A stretch of 33,618 nucleotides of DNA from a bacterium (lineage in GTDB: Bacteria; Hydrothermota; UBA3073; JACQXS01): contig JAUVIV010000018.1 of the NCBI GenBank assembly GCA_030592575.1, positions 1 to 33,618 of the forward strand, read 5' to 3'. This document shows positions 14,905-23,313 of this stretch, in pieces. Position numbers and translations under genes: made by a program. Each line of letters opens with the position of its first letter. The stretch's first letter is position 1. The notes under the pieces were generated by a model, which was not told the origin of the DNA, did no database searches, and worked only from the letters and a program-made list of their open reading frames with translations.

Positions 14905-16206
14905 TCAAGCCAACATCGTTTTTATATCCTCTTCAGGCTCGCCAATAAGTCTTATATCGTAGTTATCTTGAAGCACTTTCAGAATGTCATCGTTTACCCA
15001 TGCAGGAAGTATTGGTCCAAGATATATCTTTTTTATACCCAGCGAAAGAAGACTCCAGAGGATAATTACTGCTTTCTGCTCCATCCAGCTTAAATTCAAT
15101 GTAAGTGGTAGTTCGTTTACTCCAACCCCAAAGAGTCCGGCAAGCGCAGATGCGATTTCAATTGCATCTATTGCATCGTTACATTGCCCCAAATCCAATA
15201 ATCTTGGAATACCTTCTATATCTCCAAGCTCTAAATCATTGAATCTGAATTTCCCACAAGCAAGAGTAAGAATTATGGTATTTTTGGGCAAAAGCTTGAC
15301 GAATTCTCTGTAATAATCTCCTCTTCCAACAGGTGAATCACATCCGCCCACGAGGAAGAAGTGTTTTATTTTGCCATCTTCTACCAATTTTTTAATCTTG
15401 TCCGCCAAAGATAGAATTACTGATTTAGAAAACCCGGTCGTTAGCACAATATCCCCTGATTCTTCTTCAAGCTCCGGCAATGCTTTTGCTTTTTCTATAA
15501 CAGGAGTAAAGTCGTATTCATCTATGTGCTTGACATCTGGCAATCTCACAGGACCTGTTGTAAACATTCTGTCCTTATATTCTTCTTTTGGTATAAGAGC
15601 ACAATTTGATGTTGCAAGAATTGCCATAGGATATTTTGCAAATATTTTTTTCTGGTCAAACCATGCCTTCCCAAGATTACCCACAAGATGCTTGTATTTT
15701 TTCAACCCGGGATAACCATGCGCAGGCAACATCTCAGAATGAGTATAAACATTTACACCCGTTCCTTCTGTTTGCTTGAGCAATTCCTCAAGTGCTTTCA
15801 ATCCATGCCCCGTAACAAGAATACCATACCCTTTTACCGTACCGGTTCGCACTTTAATAGGCTCAGGCTCACCGTATGCTTTAATATGAGCTTCCTTTAA
15901 AAGCTTCATTGTTTTTATGTTCATCTTTCCTGCTTCAAGAGCTAACTGGACAAGACTTCCTGCATCAAAGTTCACATTTGTAAATGTAGTATAAAACGCT
16001 TTCTCTAAAAACGCATCTATTTCAGTGTCGGTAGATCCAAGTTCCCTCGCATGATATAGATACGCACTCATTCCCTTTATTGCATATATTAAGTTATCTT
16101 GCAATCGTGCAACTGTCGGTTCTTTCCCGCACACTCCCTTAACAGTACATCCCATTCCCTTTACAGTTTGGGAACATTGATAACAAAACATTTCCAGTTT
16201 TTCCAT
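14905..16206 (-). CDS. hcp: Hybrid cluster protein (class III-like short form)
   Basis: A 433-residue Hcp, first described as hydroxylamine reductase and linked to NO reduction and nitrosative stress. The N-terminal cubane motif is C8-x2-C11-x8-C20-x5-C26. The hybrid 4Fe-2S-2O cluster ligands are all visible: H134, E158, C202, C289, C317, C342, E376, with K378. Their spacing matches classic Hcp almost exactly, but the protein is about 110 residues shorter between the cubane motif and H134, as described for class III Hcps of thermophiles and archaea. GGAGGAGA precedes the ATG. It sits between an Fe-S protein, its likely electron donor, and the FprA/Hrb pair. Confidence 0.96.
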   Translation of the reverse strand: MEKLEMFCYQCSQTVKGMGCTVKGVCGKEPTVARLQDNLIYAIKGMSAYLYHARELGSTDTEIDAFLEKAFYTTFTNVNFDAGSLVQLALEAGKMNIKTMKLLKEAHIKAYGEPEPIKVRTGTVKGYGILVTGHGLKALEELLKQTEGTGVNVYTHSEMLPAHGYPGLKKYKHLVGNLGKAWFDQKKIFAKYPMAILATSNCALIPKEEYKDRMFTTGPVRLPDVKHIDEYDFTPVIEKAKALPELEEESGDIVLTTGFSKSVILSLADKIKKLVEDGKIKHFFLVGGCDSPVGRGDYYREFVKLLPKNTIILTLACGKFRFNDLELGDIEGIPRLLDLGQCNDAIDAIEIASALAGLFGVGVNELPLTLNLSWMEQKAVIILWSLLSLGIKKIYLGPILPAWVNDDILKVLQDNYDIRLIGEPEEDIKTMLA

Positions 16207-16237
16207 TTCTCCTCCTCACGGTCGCAAATATTATGAC

Positions 16238-16945
16238 CTATTTTATATTCCCCTTAATCCCCAAAGTAATTTTCTCAAAAGGTATGTTTTTTTCAGAATC
16301 CTCAATAGCATTTTTTACTATGTTCACAAGACCAAAGCAACAAGGAACCTCCATATTTGCCACCAGAACACTCTTGGGAGTATTCAGCTTGAAAATATCA
16401 GTAAGTTTTGACTGATAGTATTCTGCATCATCAAGCTTCGGGCAACAAATTATCAAAATTCTATTTCTCAATAAATCTTGATGAAAATTAGCGTATGCAA
16501 ACGGGACACAGTCTGCCGCAATAAGTAAATCCGCATCATCCAAAAAGGATGCATTAGAAGGAACCAACTTAAGCTGAATAGGCCAAGATGTGAGCTCAGA
16601 GGGAATTTCAACACTCTTCACTGATTCTTTGCCCTTATTTTTAAAAGATTGAACCATCGTTCCCGAACATCCGCATTGCAATGGCTCTTTATGCTTCACG
16701 TTTTCTATATGCCTTTTCGCAGACTCTTCATCAAATTGCTCAACTTCTTTCTCTTCTACAGTAATTGCATCTTGCGGACACTTACCGAGACAGGCACCCA
16801 ATCCATCACAGTATTTTTCACTTACCAGCTTTGCCTTTCCATCAATAATTTGAATAGCTCCCTCAGCACAGGCAAGTACACACAAACCGCAACCGTCACA
16901 TTTTTCTTCATCAATATGAACGATATTTCTTTTTGTTTTAGCCAT
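16238..16945 (-). CDS. Fe-S electron-transfer protein associated with Hcp
   Basis: A 235-residue protein with an N-terminal ferredoxin-like domain. The first motif is complete: C16-x2-C19-x2-C22-x3-C26 (CDGCGLCVLACAEG). The second is CDGLGACLGKCP with C46, C52 and C56; the cysteine expected at position 49 is Leu, so a [3Fe-4S] or altered cluster is possible. Residues 85-235 form a domain with further cysteines (CGC at 91-93, CC at 167-168, PCC at 201-203). I recognise the architecture as one often found beside hcp but know no established function. TAGGAGG precedes the ATG. It lies between perR and hcp, and electron supply to Hcp is an inference. Confidence 0.85.
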   Translation of the reverse strand: MAKTKRNIVHIDEEKCDGCGLCVLACAEGAIQIIDGKAKLVSEKYCDGLGACLGKCPQDAITVEEKEVEQFDEESAKRHIENVKHKEPLQCGCSGTMVQSFKNKGKESVKSVEIPSELTSWPIQLKLVPSNASFLDDADLLIAADCVPFAYANFHQDLLRNRILIICCPKLDDAEYYQSKLTDIFKLNTPKSVLVANMEVPCCFGLVNIVKNAIEDSEKNIPFEKITLGIKGNIK

Positions 16946-16963
16946 TTTCCTCCTAATTATCGC

Positions 16964-17389
16964 TTATTCTTTGGCACTTTGCTCTTTCTTCAAGCATTCG
17001 GAACATACTCCATAAAGATAAGCTTGCGCCTCTTCAACCCTACAACCACTGACCCATCCCTTTTTAATTATTGGGCAATCAACATCCATATCCAGTATTT
17101 TCCCACATTTCCGGCAGAGAAAATGGTGATGAAGCTTTGGGTTAGGATCAAAACACGCCTTACCTCTTTTCATTATAGAAAGCTCCTGTATCTCCCCAAG
17201 CTCTTTCAACAACCTCAACGTAGAATAAACAGTTGCCATTGACATAGTAGGATATTTTCTTTTAATAGCCTTGTGAATATCCTCCACCGTTGGATGAGCA
17301 ACGCTTTTTCCCAGAAACTCCACTATCGCTATCCTTTGAGGAGTTAACGTTATTCCCTTAACCTTTAATCGCTCAATTATTTCCATCAT
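16964..17389 (-). CDS. perR: Fur-family regulator, PerR-like
   Basis: A 141-residue metalloregulator starting at the first ATG of MMEIIERLKVKG, with GGAGGT 9 nt upstream; a longer in-frame start lacks support. An N-terminal winged helix (TLTPQRIAIVEFL, MATVYSTLRLL) precedes the dimerisation domain. The structural zinc cysteines are C92/C95 (CRKC) and C129/C132 (CSEC). By alignment in the C92-C95 region, D81, H87, H89 and D100 match the regulatory site of Bacillus PerR (Asp85, His91, His93, Asp104), with H32 as the likely fifth ligand. An Asp rather than Glu at the 104 position favours a peroxide sensor. It heads the fd-hcp-fprA-hrb-nfu block and is likely autoregulated (inference). Confidence 0.9.
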   Translation of the reverse strand: MMEIIERLKVKGITLTPQRIAIVEFLGKSVAHPTVEDIHKAIKRKYPTMSMATVYSTLRLLKELGEIQELSIMKRGKACFDPNPKLHHHFLCRKCGKILDMDVDCPIIKKGWVSGCRVEEAQAYLYGVCSECLKKEQSAKE

Positions 17390-17444
17390 CTTTTGCCTAC
17401 CTCCCTGACAATACCATCGCCGCAATTTCCATTCATCTAAACTC

Positions 17445-17473
17445 AATGTATAAATAGAAATACAACTTGTCAA
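17445..17473 (-). promoter_or_regulatory. Predicted promoter of perR and the downstream defence block
   Basis: TTGACA (17468-17473), 17-bp spacer, TACATT (17445-17450) on the minus strand. This places the start about 48 nt before the perR ATG. It is the only strong promoter seen upstream of the eight tightly packed genes from perR to glutaredoxin. Confidence 0.6.
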
Positions 17474-17489
17474 GAAAAAAAATAAAAAA

Positions 17490-17511
17490 ATTATAATTCT
17501 TTTGTAATAAT
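17490..17511. promoter_or_regulatory. Possible Fur/PerR operator
   Basis: An A+T-rich imperfect inverted repeat with ends ATTAT and ATAAT lies about 16 bp upstream of the perR -35 box. It resembles PerR boxes (TTATAAT half-sites) in one half only, so the assignment is weak. Confidence 0.25.
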
Positions 17512-17717
17512 CATTCCAACAATCTATATATACGCATTGCTGAGTGATGATTAGAAGATATACTATTGGTTAAAAATTTTATTTAATTCTCTATTTCATG
17601 GTATAAGAGTATGCTTTTTCGGCAGTCTTTTTGTAATATTTATATGATTTATTATCCCATAAAGATGGGAAGGCTTGAAGATATATCCTTATGAGGTATA
17701 TCATTTTTCTTTTAATC
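17512..17717. other. Divergent intergenic region with two small hairpins
   Basis: No gene is seen. CCCAT-AAAG-ATGGG (17656-17669) is a perfect small stem. GATATATCC (17680-17688) pairs with GGTATATC (17695-17702) and is followed on the plus strand by a T-rich run. This could end a short plus-strand transcript, but no promoter for one is clear. Confidence 0.4.
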
Positions 17718-17746
17718 TTGACATCGTTTAAATTAGTTGTTATTTT
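17718..17746 (+). promoter_or_regulatory. Predicted promoter of the CsgG-like/outer-membrane-like gene
   Basis: TTGACA (17718-17723), 17-bp spacer, TATTTT (17741-17746). It leaves a leader of about 20 nt containing AAAGGAGG before the ATG at 17774. Confidence 0.6.
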
Positions 17747-17773
17747 AAAGACGGTTAAAAAAGGAGGGTAAAT

Positions 17774-18817
17774 ATGTTAGGACTTTTATGGATGTTGCTT
17801 TTTTCAAACTGTGATGGGTGTTCTTCAAAAACAAACGTTGCTGTATTTGAATTTGATGCAATTGGCATAGAGAAGGATTTGGTTACGACTATATCCGATC
17901 TTCTTCGTATTGAATTATCCGAATGTAATAAATACAAAGTTATTGACAAAGGAACTATGATAGATACTTTGGGTGAGGACTTGATAGTTTCGGGTATGGA
18001 TAAAACTGTTAAATATAGCGACTCTTTGGGGGCATCGCTTGCAGTAATCGGTCATATGAGTAAACTTGGAAATAAAATCATTATATCCGTTTCTTTAATT
18101 AATAAATGGGAGAAGGAAAAAATATACACCGATAAGCTCACATCCTTAAGTCTTGAGGACCTTGAAATGGTAATTAAACGACTGGCGGGTAGTTTGTGTG
18201 AAATGAAAAAAGCTAAGGAAAGTGTTACAGTTGAAACCGTTACAGAGGAAGAAGCTATGCCTCACAGAAGAAGAAAAAGTTATCACACTGTTGGGATTTT
18301 GTTAGGATATATGTTTCCTGTAGGAGGTTCTTACGGCAAGAAAGTAGATGGCAATCGTTACGAAAGTCAATTAAGTGGAGATATTGAGCAAATGTCTGGA
18401 GCAATGGGTATTTACATATACGAAAGTTCTAAGTATATGGCACAAATGTCTTATAAAGGATATAGCAAAAGCAAATCTTCCCTCGCTAACGTTACATTCT
18501 CCGGCTATAAATTTCTGTCTCTTGAGGATGTTTCTCCTTATGTAGGTGGCGGATTGGGAATGGCATGGGTAAGAAAATTTACTAGTATTGACTCAACTTA
18601 TGATAGTTATTATAGTTATATTGATACTCCACGATTTGATGGTCTATCGTTAGAATTTGGTGGAGGGATAATGTTGTTTCGCACTTATGATTTTCATTTC
18701 ATGGTAGATATGAAATATCATATCGTATTCACAGAAGGAACTCCAAATGGATTCATATTCTCTTTCGGCGTTTCCTACAACAAAAAGGATGGCGGTGGTT
18801 GCGGTTGCGGGTTTTAA
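17774..18817 (+). CDS. Secreted or outer-membrane protein: CsgG/TolB-like N-terminal domain plus beta-rich C-terminal domain
   Basis: A 347-residue protein. A short hydrophobic start ends in SNCDGC, a poor lipobox candidate. Residues 21-140 resemble the CsgG/FlgO-type periplasmic fold: VAVFEFDAIG, then LLRIELSECNKYKVIDKG and GASLAVIGHM, with predicted alternating strands. A linker rich in Glu/Lys (142-165) leads to a C-terminal half with alternating hydrophobic residues and many Gly/Tyr (GILLGYMFPVGG, YVGGGLGMAW, FHFMVDMKYHIVF), suggestive of an outer-membrane beta-barrel. It ends in an unusual Gly/Cys tail, GGGCGCGF. It has its own promoter and is divergent from perR. The function is unknown; an envelope assembly or sensing role is only suggested. 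Confidence 0.8.
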   Translation: MLGLLWMLLFSNCDGCSSKTNVAVFEFDAIGIEKDLVTTISDLLRIELSECNKYKVIDKGTMIDTLGEDLIVSGMDKTVKYSDSLGASLAVIGHMSKLGNKIIISVSLINKWEKEKIYTDKLTSLSLEDLEMVIKRLAGSLCEMKKAKESVTVETVTEEEAMPHRRRKSYHTVGILLGYMFPVGGSYGKKVDGNRYESQLSGDIEQMSGAMGIYIYESSKYMAQMSYKGYSKSKSSLANVTFSGYKFLSLEDVSPYVGGGLGMAWVRKFTSIDSTYDSYYSYIDTPRFDGLSLEFGGGIMLFRTYDFHFMVDMKYHIVFTEGTPNGFIFSFGVSYNKKDGGGCGCGF

Positions 18818-18928
18818 ATAACCGGACAACATAGAGTATCAAAAATCACTTCTGACATTGCCAAAAAACAGCTTACCCTTTACTGTAATATTTCTGCTCT
18901 CATCAACAAAAGACATAATATAAAAAAA

Positions 18929-18965
18929 CACCGAAGGAAAATCATTAAACATTTTTCCTCCGGTG
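18929..18965. terminator. Bidirectional rho-independent terminator between convergent genes
   Basis: CACCGAAGGAAAA and TTTTCCTCCGGTG form a 12-bp stem with one mismatch around a loop of about 11 nt. A run of A's precedes it (18922-18928) and CTTTGTT follows, so it can serve both the gene ending at 18817 (+) and the one ending at 18988 (-). Confidence 0.75.
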
Positions 18966-18987
18966 CTTTGTTATAACTTACTAATTA

Positions 18988-20706
18988 CTATCTTAATATT
19001 GTAAACTTCTTAGTTTCGTTGAATTTACCCACTACAAGCTTTGCGAAATAGATGCCGCTTGTTAACTCTTTTGTATTAAAGCTAACGTCGTAATTCCCAG
19101 CATCTTTTTCTCCGTTTACCAATGTACTCACTTTCCTGCCGGTAACATCGTAAATATCCAATGAAACTTTGCATCTGGCAAGTATTTGATAGCTAATGAC
19201 TGTAGAGTAGATAAATGTACTGGGAAGAACCTTTATCTGTGGCAATTGGATGTTTAGCATCTCTTCAATTCCAACAGATCTACTACATATCAAACTATCA
19301 CGAACAGATACGATGGAATCCATTATAGGCACCATTTCCATCGCAATATAAGCATCAATTAATGCTGTATCAATCATTACAGGCGAAGAATCCACAATAG
19401 TTTCAATATCTTGAAGACAAGTATCTGTGCCTTGCGGACAAAATATATTTCCATTTACATCTACCTTAGCGACAAGGAAATTATTGGGTGTCCACGGTGC
19501 TAATGGCCATTCCGTGTATCCTGCAGCAACATAAAAACTGTCACACTCAACAACACATTGTCCAAAGTCATTTAAAGTCATTTGCGTTAATGGACAACCT
19601 GTCAATACTCTTGACCATACTATCGCTCCGGTTACATCAATTTTAGCCATCAAAAGGTCAAAAGGTCCTGTTACGCCTGGATTGGTAAATCCCGTAAAAA
19701 CATAATTGCCATCTGAAGTAGTTTCAATACATCGAGAACCGGAACCGCCCAGAGTAGTATATATCCTACAGTTTCCTCCCCATCCAACACTTAAATTCGG
19801 GTTCAATTTCATAACAACAATGCTTGAATCTACATCACCGGTTAGTATATATCCTTGTTGCGAATGGTCGTTTTTAATGCTATAGGCGCATCTATATTGT
19901 CCTGTAAATAGATAATCATAAAGAAATTTTGTTGCAGGGTCAATGGTTCCATTTGATTTTTTCCCTTTAAAAACCAAAACATCAGATACCGGTTCAATTT
20001 CCATACGAGACTCTCCTGCAACTACCCAAAGACTGCACGGAGTTACGGTTGAATCCTCAATAATAGAATACAAATAGTCATTTGTAGGAAAACCATAGGC
20101 CATTTTACCATAAGCCCATGCCCAATTTGCAATTCCATTTACCGCATTAACGCTCATTACCAATGCATCCGAAATTCCTCCACAAGGAGCCGGTATGCCA
20201 ACTCCCTCAAAATTTCCCGCAACCAAATAATCTCCTCCATCCTTGGTAATAGAATATGCATAATCAGCAAGAGGTATCGTTTCATAATAACCACCATATT
20301 GATTTCCCCATATCAAACTACCATCACGAGCATCTACTTTAAAAATCAAAACATCTGCAGGGTCTCCGGCAAAACCAGGCGTAGTATATCCTGTTACGGC
20401 ATAATAGGTTATGTCCTCTCCATAATCCACAATCACAGAACGAGCATAATTATTAACTGCAGAACCATAGACTCTGGACCAAATTACGCTTCCATCATTA
20501 GCATTTAATTTAGTCACCAGCACATCAATTCCACCCAAAGGTCCATTATCTGTATGCCCAACAACTACATATGTATTATCCGTAGTATCACAAGCAATAG
20601 AATAAGCAGTATCCATATAAGAAGAACCCATGTCAATATCAAATCTATCGTATGCTTTTGCCCACGGTTGTCCTATCAACATCAATAAAATACTTACACT
20701 TATCAT
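18988..20706 (-). CDS. Secreted SBBP-like beta-propeller protein with a T9SS-type C-terminal sorting domain
   Basis: A 572-residue exported protein. Residues 1-18 form a signal peptide ending near QPWAKA. About 20-430 contain repeated blocks, each with a D-Y-xx-S-I or similar strand, a V-A-G-x-T/F strand and a DALV/DVLV/D-LMAKID strand. These are the features of SBBP (seven-bladed beta-propeller) repeats in FCB-group surface proteins. Residues 480-572 are a por secretion-tail domain (SLDIYDVTGRKVSTLV, LTSGIYFAKLV, KKFTILR), directing export and anchoring by a type IX-like system. CAAAGGAGG precedes the ATG. No T9SS component is in the window. Its molecular role is unknown, possibly ligand binding at the cell surface. 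Confidence 0.85.
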   Translation of the reverse strand: MISVSILLMLIGQPWAKAYDRFDIDMGSSYMDTAYSIACDTTDNTYVVVGHTDNGPLGGIDVLVTKLNANDGSVIWSRVYGSAVNNYARSVIVDYGEDITYYAVTGYTTPGFAGDPADVLIFKVDARDGSLIWGNQYGGYYETIPLADYAYSITKDGGDYLVAGNFEGVGIPAPCGGISDALVMSVNAVNGIANWAWAYGKMAYGFPTNDYLYSIIEDSTVTPCSLWVVAGESRMEIEPVSDVLVFKGKKSNGTIDPATKFLYDYLFTGQYRCAYSIKNDHSQQGYILTGDVDSSIVVMKLNPNLSVGWGGNCRIYTTLGGSGSRCIETTSDGNYVFTGFTNPGVTGPFDLLMAKIDVTGAIVWSRVLTGCPLTQMTLNDFGQCVVECDSFYVAAGYTEWPLAPWTPNNFLVAKVDVNGNIFCPQGTDTCLQDIETIVDSSPVMIDTALIDAYIAMEMVPIMDSIVSVRDSLICSRSVGIEEMLNIQLPQIKVLPSTFIYSTVISYQILARCKVSLDIYDVTGRKVSTLVNGEKDAGNYDVSFNTKELTSGIYFAKLVVGKFNETKKFTILR

Positions 20707-20734
20707 TTTTCCTCCTTTGTTAAAAATTACAATT

Positions 20735-20826
20735 CCTGCAAAACATTCTATATTTCACACATAGTGAGGGAGTCCAACCCTTTATATTTTAGACTTTCCT
20801 CCTTTTGTTAATTTTTTGCAGGACTC
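20735..20826 (-). promoter_or_regulatory. Structured leader of the SBBP-like gene with mutually exclusive stems
   Basis: CCTGCAAAA (20735-20743) can pair with TTTTGCAGG (20814-20822). GAGTCC (20770-20775) can instead pair with GGACTC (20821-20826), which shares two bases with the first stem. A ribosome-site-like AACAAAAGGAGGAAA lies between them, closely resembling the true site AACAAAGGAGGAAAA before the ATG at 20706. It may be an attenuator or a decoy; I do not recognise a riboswitch class. Confidence 0.4.
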
Positions 20827-20853
20827 TCTAATAAAACTTAATACTGCAATCAC

Positions 20854-20879
20854 ATTATATCAATATTTCAAATTGTCAA
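20854..20879 (-). promoter_or_regulatory. Possible promoter of the SBBP-like gene
   Basis: TTGACA (20874-20879) and a perfect TATAAT (20854-20859) on the minus strand, with a short 14-bp spacer. The leader would be about 140 nt. Confidence 0.4.
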
Positions 20880-20887
20880 GCGGAAAG

Positions 20888-22117
20888 TCATTGTTTTATC
20901 GGGCAAGCTGCACATTGTTTGTTACGACAATAGCAATAGAAAATATGAATCATTCCCTGATAATAAATCTCATGATTACCTTGTTTGATTGCAATGCTTT
21001 TTTTCTTATCCCAACAGAGCATCCTGCTCATCTTTTTCGTAATATTATTCTCTGATAACCTCTTATAATTTTTGTAATTTTGAAGCACTTCTTGTTCCTC
21101 ATCACTACCTTCATAAAGAATTGCCAACACGGGCAAACAGACATTTAAAATAGTTGTTCTTGCGCAAGACTTGCTAATTCCTCCTTGAGCAATTTTATTT
21201 TCTATTTCTTTTAAGCTGTGAGTTGAGAGAAAACTACATATCCCTTTATCCATTACATCCGCCCAGAAATAACTTATTCCCATCATTCTTCTCTCGGGAA
21301 ATCCAGGAGGTCTAACCTTAAAAAATTGCCATGATTCTCTTGGCATAGTCTTTTTGAACTCCTTTTTGATTTTCCTCCATTCGTCCTGAAATTCACAAGT
21401 AAGTAAACCTGCAACTCCAAGCAGACTTGTTTTTATTATCTGGACTCGTTTCTTTATAGGATTTCTTAAGCTTAAATACTGGAGTTTTGAAATTGGAACA
21501 AGTCTTGCAAGTTTTCTAAATTGCAATTCGTTTTTCACATATCCCAAAGATTCCATAATCCCAATATATGTCGCTTGTTCCATTCCATAGATTTTCATTA
21601 ACTTCTTAATTTTTTGTTTTCGCTCTTCGAATCTATTAATTCCTTGAGTTTCAATAACATCTATTAATATTTTAAACTTTGGCAAATGAGGACAGGTTTC
21701 TTTTTCAACAAGATACATTTCTTCGTTATAATCTTTTAATAGTTTAGAAATTGGTTTTTTGCTGAATTGCAAAAATTCAAGCGTAGGAATCATTCTTTTG
21801 GATTTAGTAAAAATATCTTGAGATTTATATTTCCATACTACATGAAGCACAACATTATTGTAATTAGCATCTACTTCGTGATGATGTAAATACCAATCAT
21901 TACTTAATCGATGAATTTCAACATCTCCTTGAAGCAATTTGTTATCAAGTTTAACGAGAGTATGTTTAAAATCTGGTCCGTCTTCTTTATTCAGAATTCC
22001 GGGGGAAAGGATTTCAACTTTTACTCCATTTATAGTAGTAAAAGGAGGGGTTAAAAATTGGTTTTCCCAAACCCATTGTAGAAATTTCTCACTTAGTTCT
22101 TTTTCTTCAAAAGCCAT
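20888..22117 (-). CDS. DUF2851-family protein
   Basis: A 409-residue protein of the uncharacterised DUF2851 family, common in Bacteroidetes-like genomes. The N-terminal conserved region is visible: VEILSPGILNKEDGPDFKHT, GDVEIH and DWYLHHHEVDANYNNVVLHVVW, whose acidic and His residues suggest a nuclease-like metal site (inference). The C-terminus ends in a Cys-rich segment FYCYCRNKQCAACPIKQ, with four spaced cysteines that could bind Fe-S or zinc. The ATG at 22117 lies 25 nt inside the end of prfB, so translation is coupled to the release factor gene. No experimental function is known to me. Confidence 0.88.
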   Translation of the reverse strand: MAFEEKELSEKFLQWVWENQFLTPPFTTINGVKVEILSPGILNKEDGPDFKHTLVKLDNKLLQGDVEIHRLSNDWYLHHHEVDANYNNVVLHVVWKYKSQDIFTKSKRMIPTLEFLQFSKKPISKLLKDYNEEMYLVEKETCPHLPKFKILIDVIETQGINRFEERKQKIKKLMKIYGMEQATYIGIMESLGYVKNELQFRKLARLVPISKLQYLSLRNPIKKRVQIIKTSLLGVAGLLTCEFQDEWRKIKKEFKKTMPRESWQFFKVRPPGFPERRMMGISYFWADVMDKGICSFLSTHSLKEIENKIAQGGISKSCARTTILNVCLPVLAILYEGSDEEQEVLQNYKNYKRLSENNITKKMSRMLCWDKKKSIAIKQGNHEIYYQGMIHIFYCYCRNKQCAACPIKQ

Positions 22118-23139
22118 GCTCTCATAAATTCATCAATAACTCCATCCATTACTTCTTGAACTTTGTGAGTCTCGAATCCTGTCCGATGGTCACGCACAAG
22201 AGTATATGGACAGAAAATATATGACCTTATTTCTCTTGACCATCCAATTTCGTGCTTTTGGGGAAGAGCCTTTTGGAGTTTTTTTTGTTCTTCTTCCTCA
22301 TATAATTGGTAAAGTCTTGATTTTAATACTTTAAGAGCAATTTGTTTATTCTTATATTGACTTCGTTCAGATTGGCAAGTAACAACTGTTTTGGTAGGCA
22401 AATGTGTTATTCTGACAGCAGTTGAAACTGTGTTTACATTCTGCCCTCCGGGACCACTGGCTCGAAAAGTATCAATTTTAAGCTCATCTTCATTAATATC
22501 GACTTTCAATTCATCTTCTATAAGAGGATAAGCTCTACAACTTGCAAACGATGTATGTCTGCGACCTCCGGAATCAAATGGCGAAATACGAACTAATCTA
22601 TGAACACCTGTCTCGCTTTTAAGCCATCCGTACGCATTTTTACCTTTAATTTCTATAGTAATATCTTTGATGCCGGCAACATCTCCCGGTTCATATTGAA
22701 TAATTTTTGTTTTAAATCCTTTTCTCTCGCTCCATCTGAGATACATTCTAAACAACATTGCCACCCAATCACAAGATTCGGTTCCACCAGCTCCGGGATG
22801 AATCGCAAGCAATACACTGTTATGGTCATGCTCGGACTTAAAAGCAAATTCCAATTCTATGTCTTCTACTTTCTTCTCGAATTTATTAATCTCTTGACTA
22901 ACATCCTCACCAAGTATTTCAAACTCTTTTAAATCTTCATATTCCTTTTGAATTTCTTGAAATTTCTTTACAATTTCCTGACTATGAACAACATCTTCGC
23001 TAAGTTTTTTGGCTCGCAGATTATCATCCCAAAATCCGGGCTTTACTACTTCTTTGTTTATACGCTCAATTTCTTTTATGTGATGTTCTATTTCAAGAAA
23101 CTCATGCAATCTTTTGGCATCAAATTTAATATCTTTCAT
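22093..23139 (-). CDS. prfB: Peptide chain release factor 2
   Basis: A 348-residue release factor reading UGA and UAA stop codons. The RF2 tripeptide SPF is at 186-188, and the peptidyl-tRNA hydrolysis motif GGQ is at 231-233 (SGPGGQNVN). The HPGAGGTES motif is at 114-122. The protein begins directly at MKDIKFDAKRLHEFLEIEHH, about 15-20 residues shorter than usual RF2, and I see no upstream frame with an in-frame TGA, so the autoregulatory programmed frameshift of many prfB genes seems absent. No ribosome site is evident before the ATG. It supports TGA acting as a stop here. It overlaps the DUF2851 gene. Confidence 0.95.
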   Translation of the reverse strand: MKDIKFDAKRLHEFLEIEHHIKEIERINKEVVKPGFWDDNLRAKKLSEDVVHSQEIVKKFQEIQKEYEDLKEFEILGEDVSQEINKFEKKVEDIELEFAFKSEHDHNSVLLAIHPGAGGTESCDWVAMLFRMYLRWSERKGFKTKIIQYEPGDVAGIKDITIEIKGKNAYGWLKSETGVHRLVRISPFDSGGRRHTSFASCRAYPLIEDELKVDINEDELKIDTFRASGPGGQNVNTVSTAVRITHLPTKTVVTCQSERSQYKNKQIALKVLKSRLYQLYEEEEQKKLQKALPQKHEIGWSREIRSYIFCPYTLVRDHRTGFETHKVQEVMDGVIDEFMRAWLLKKKN

Positions 23140-23167
23140 CTTATTTTTTGACTTTTCGTTCTTTTTA

Positions 23168-23305
23168 CAAAAACATTAACACGCAAAAACTCACAGATAA
23201 AATAGATTCCCACGGAAATAGTTTATTTGTTTTATTCAAATCTGTGTGCTGTCTTTTTGCATATTTTTTCGTGCTCTCTGAATTTCCGTGTTTTTCGTGA
23301 TTATG
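23168..23305. repeat. Intergenic mosaic of short modules shared with the 2.7-3.0 kb gap
   Basis: TCACAGATAAAATAGATT (23191-23208) is identical to 2803-2820. AATCTGTGTGC also occurs in both places, and TTAACACG likewise. ACGGAAA and TTTCCGTG lie in opposite orientations within this gap. No gene is present between prfB and the MazG-like gene. Confidence 0.65.
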
Positions 23306-23313
23306 TTTTGCAT

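Noticed and set aside
17642-17717. Small RNA gene ending at the 17680-17702 hairpin
   Set aside because: A terminator-like hairpin is present but no convincing promoter precedes it on the plus strand.
17890-18817. Calling the 347-residue protein a CsgG secretion channel
   Set aside because: Only the N-terminal fold resembles CsgG/FlgO; the C-terminal half looks barrel-like and no curli genes are nearby.
23140-23200. RF2-type programmed frameshift upstream of prfB
   Set aside because: There is no in-frame TGA after a slippery CTT nor an upstream Shine-Dalgarno in another frame; the gene simply starts late.
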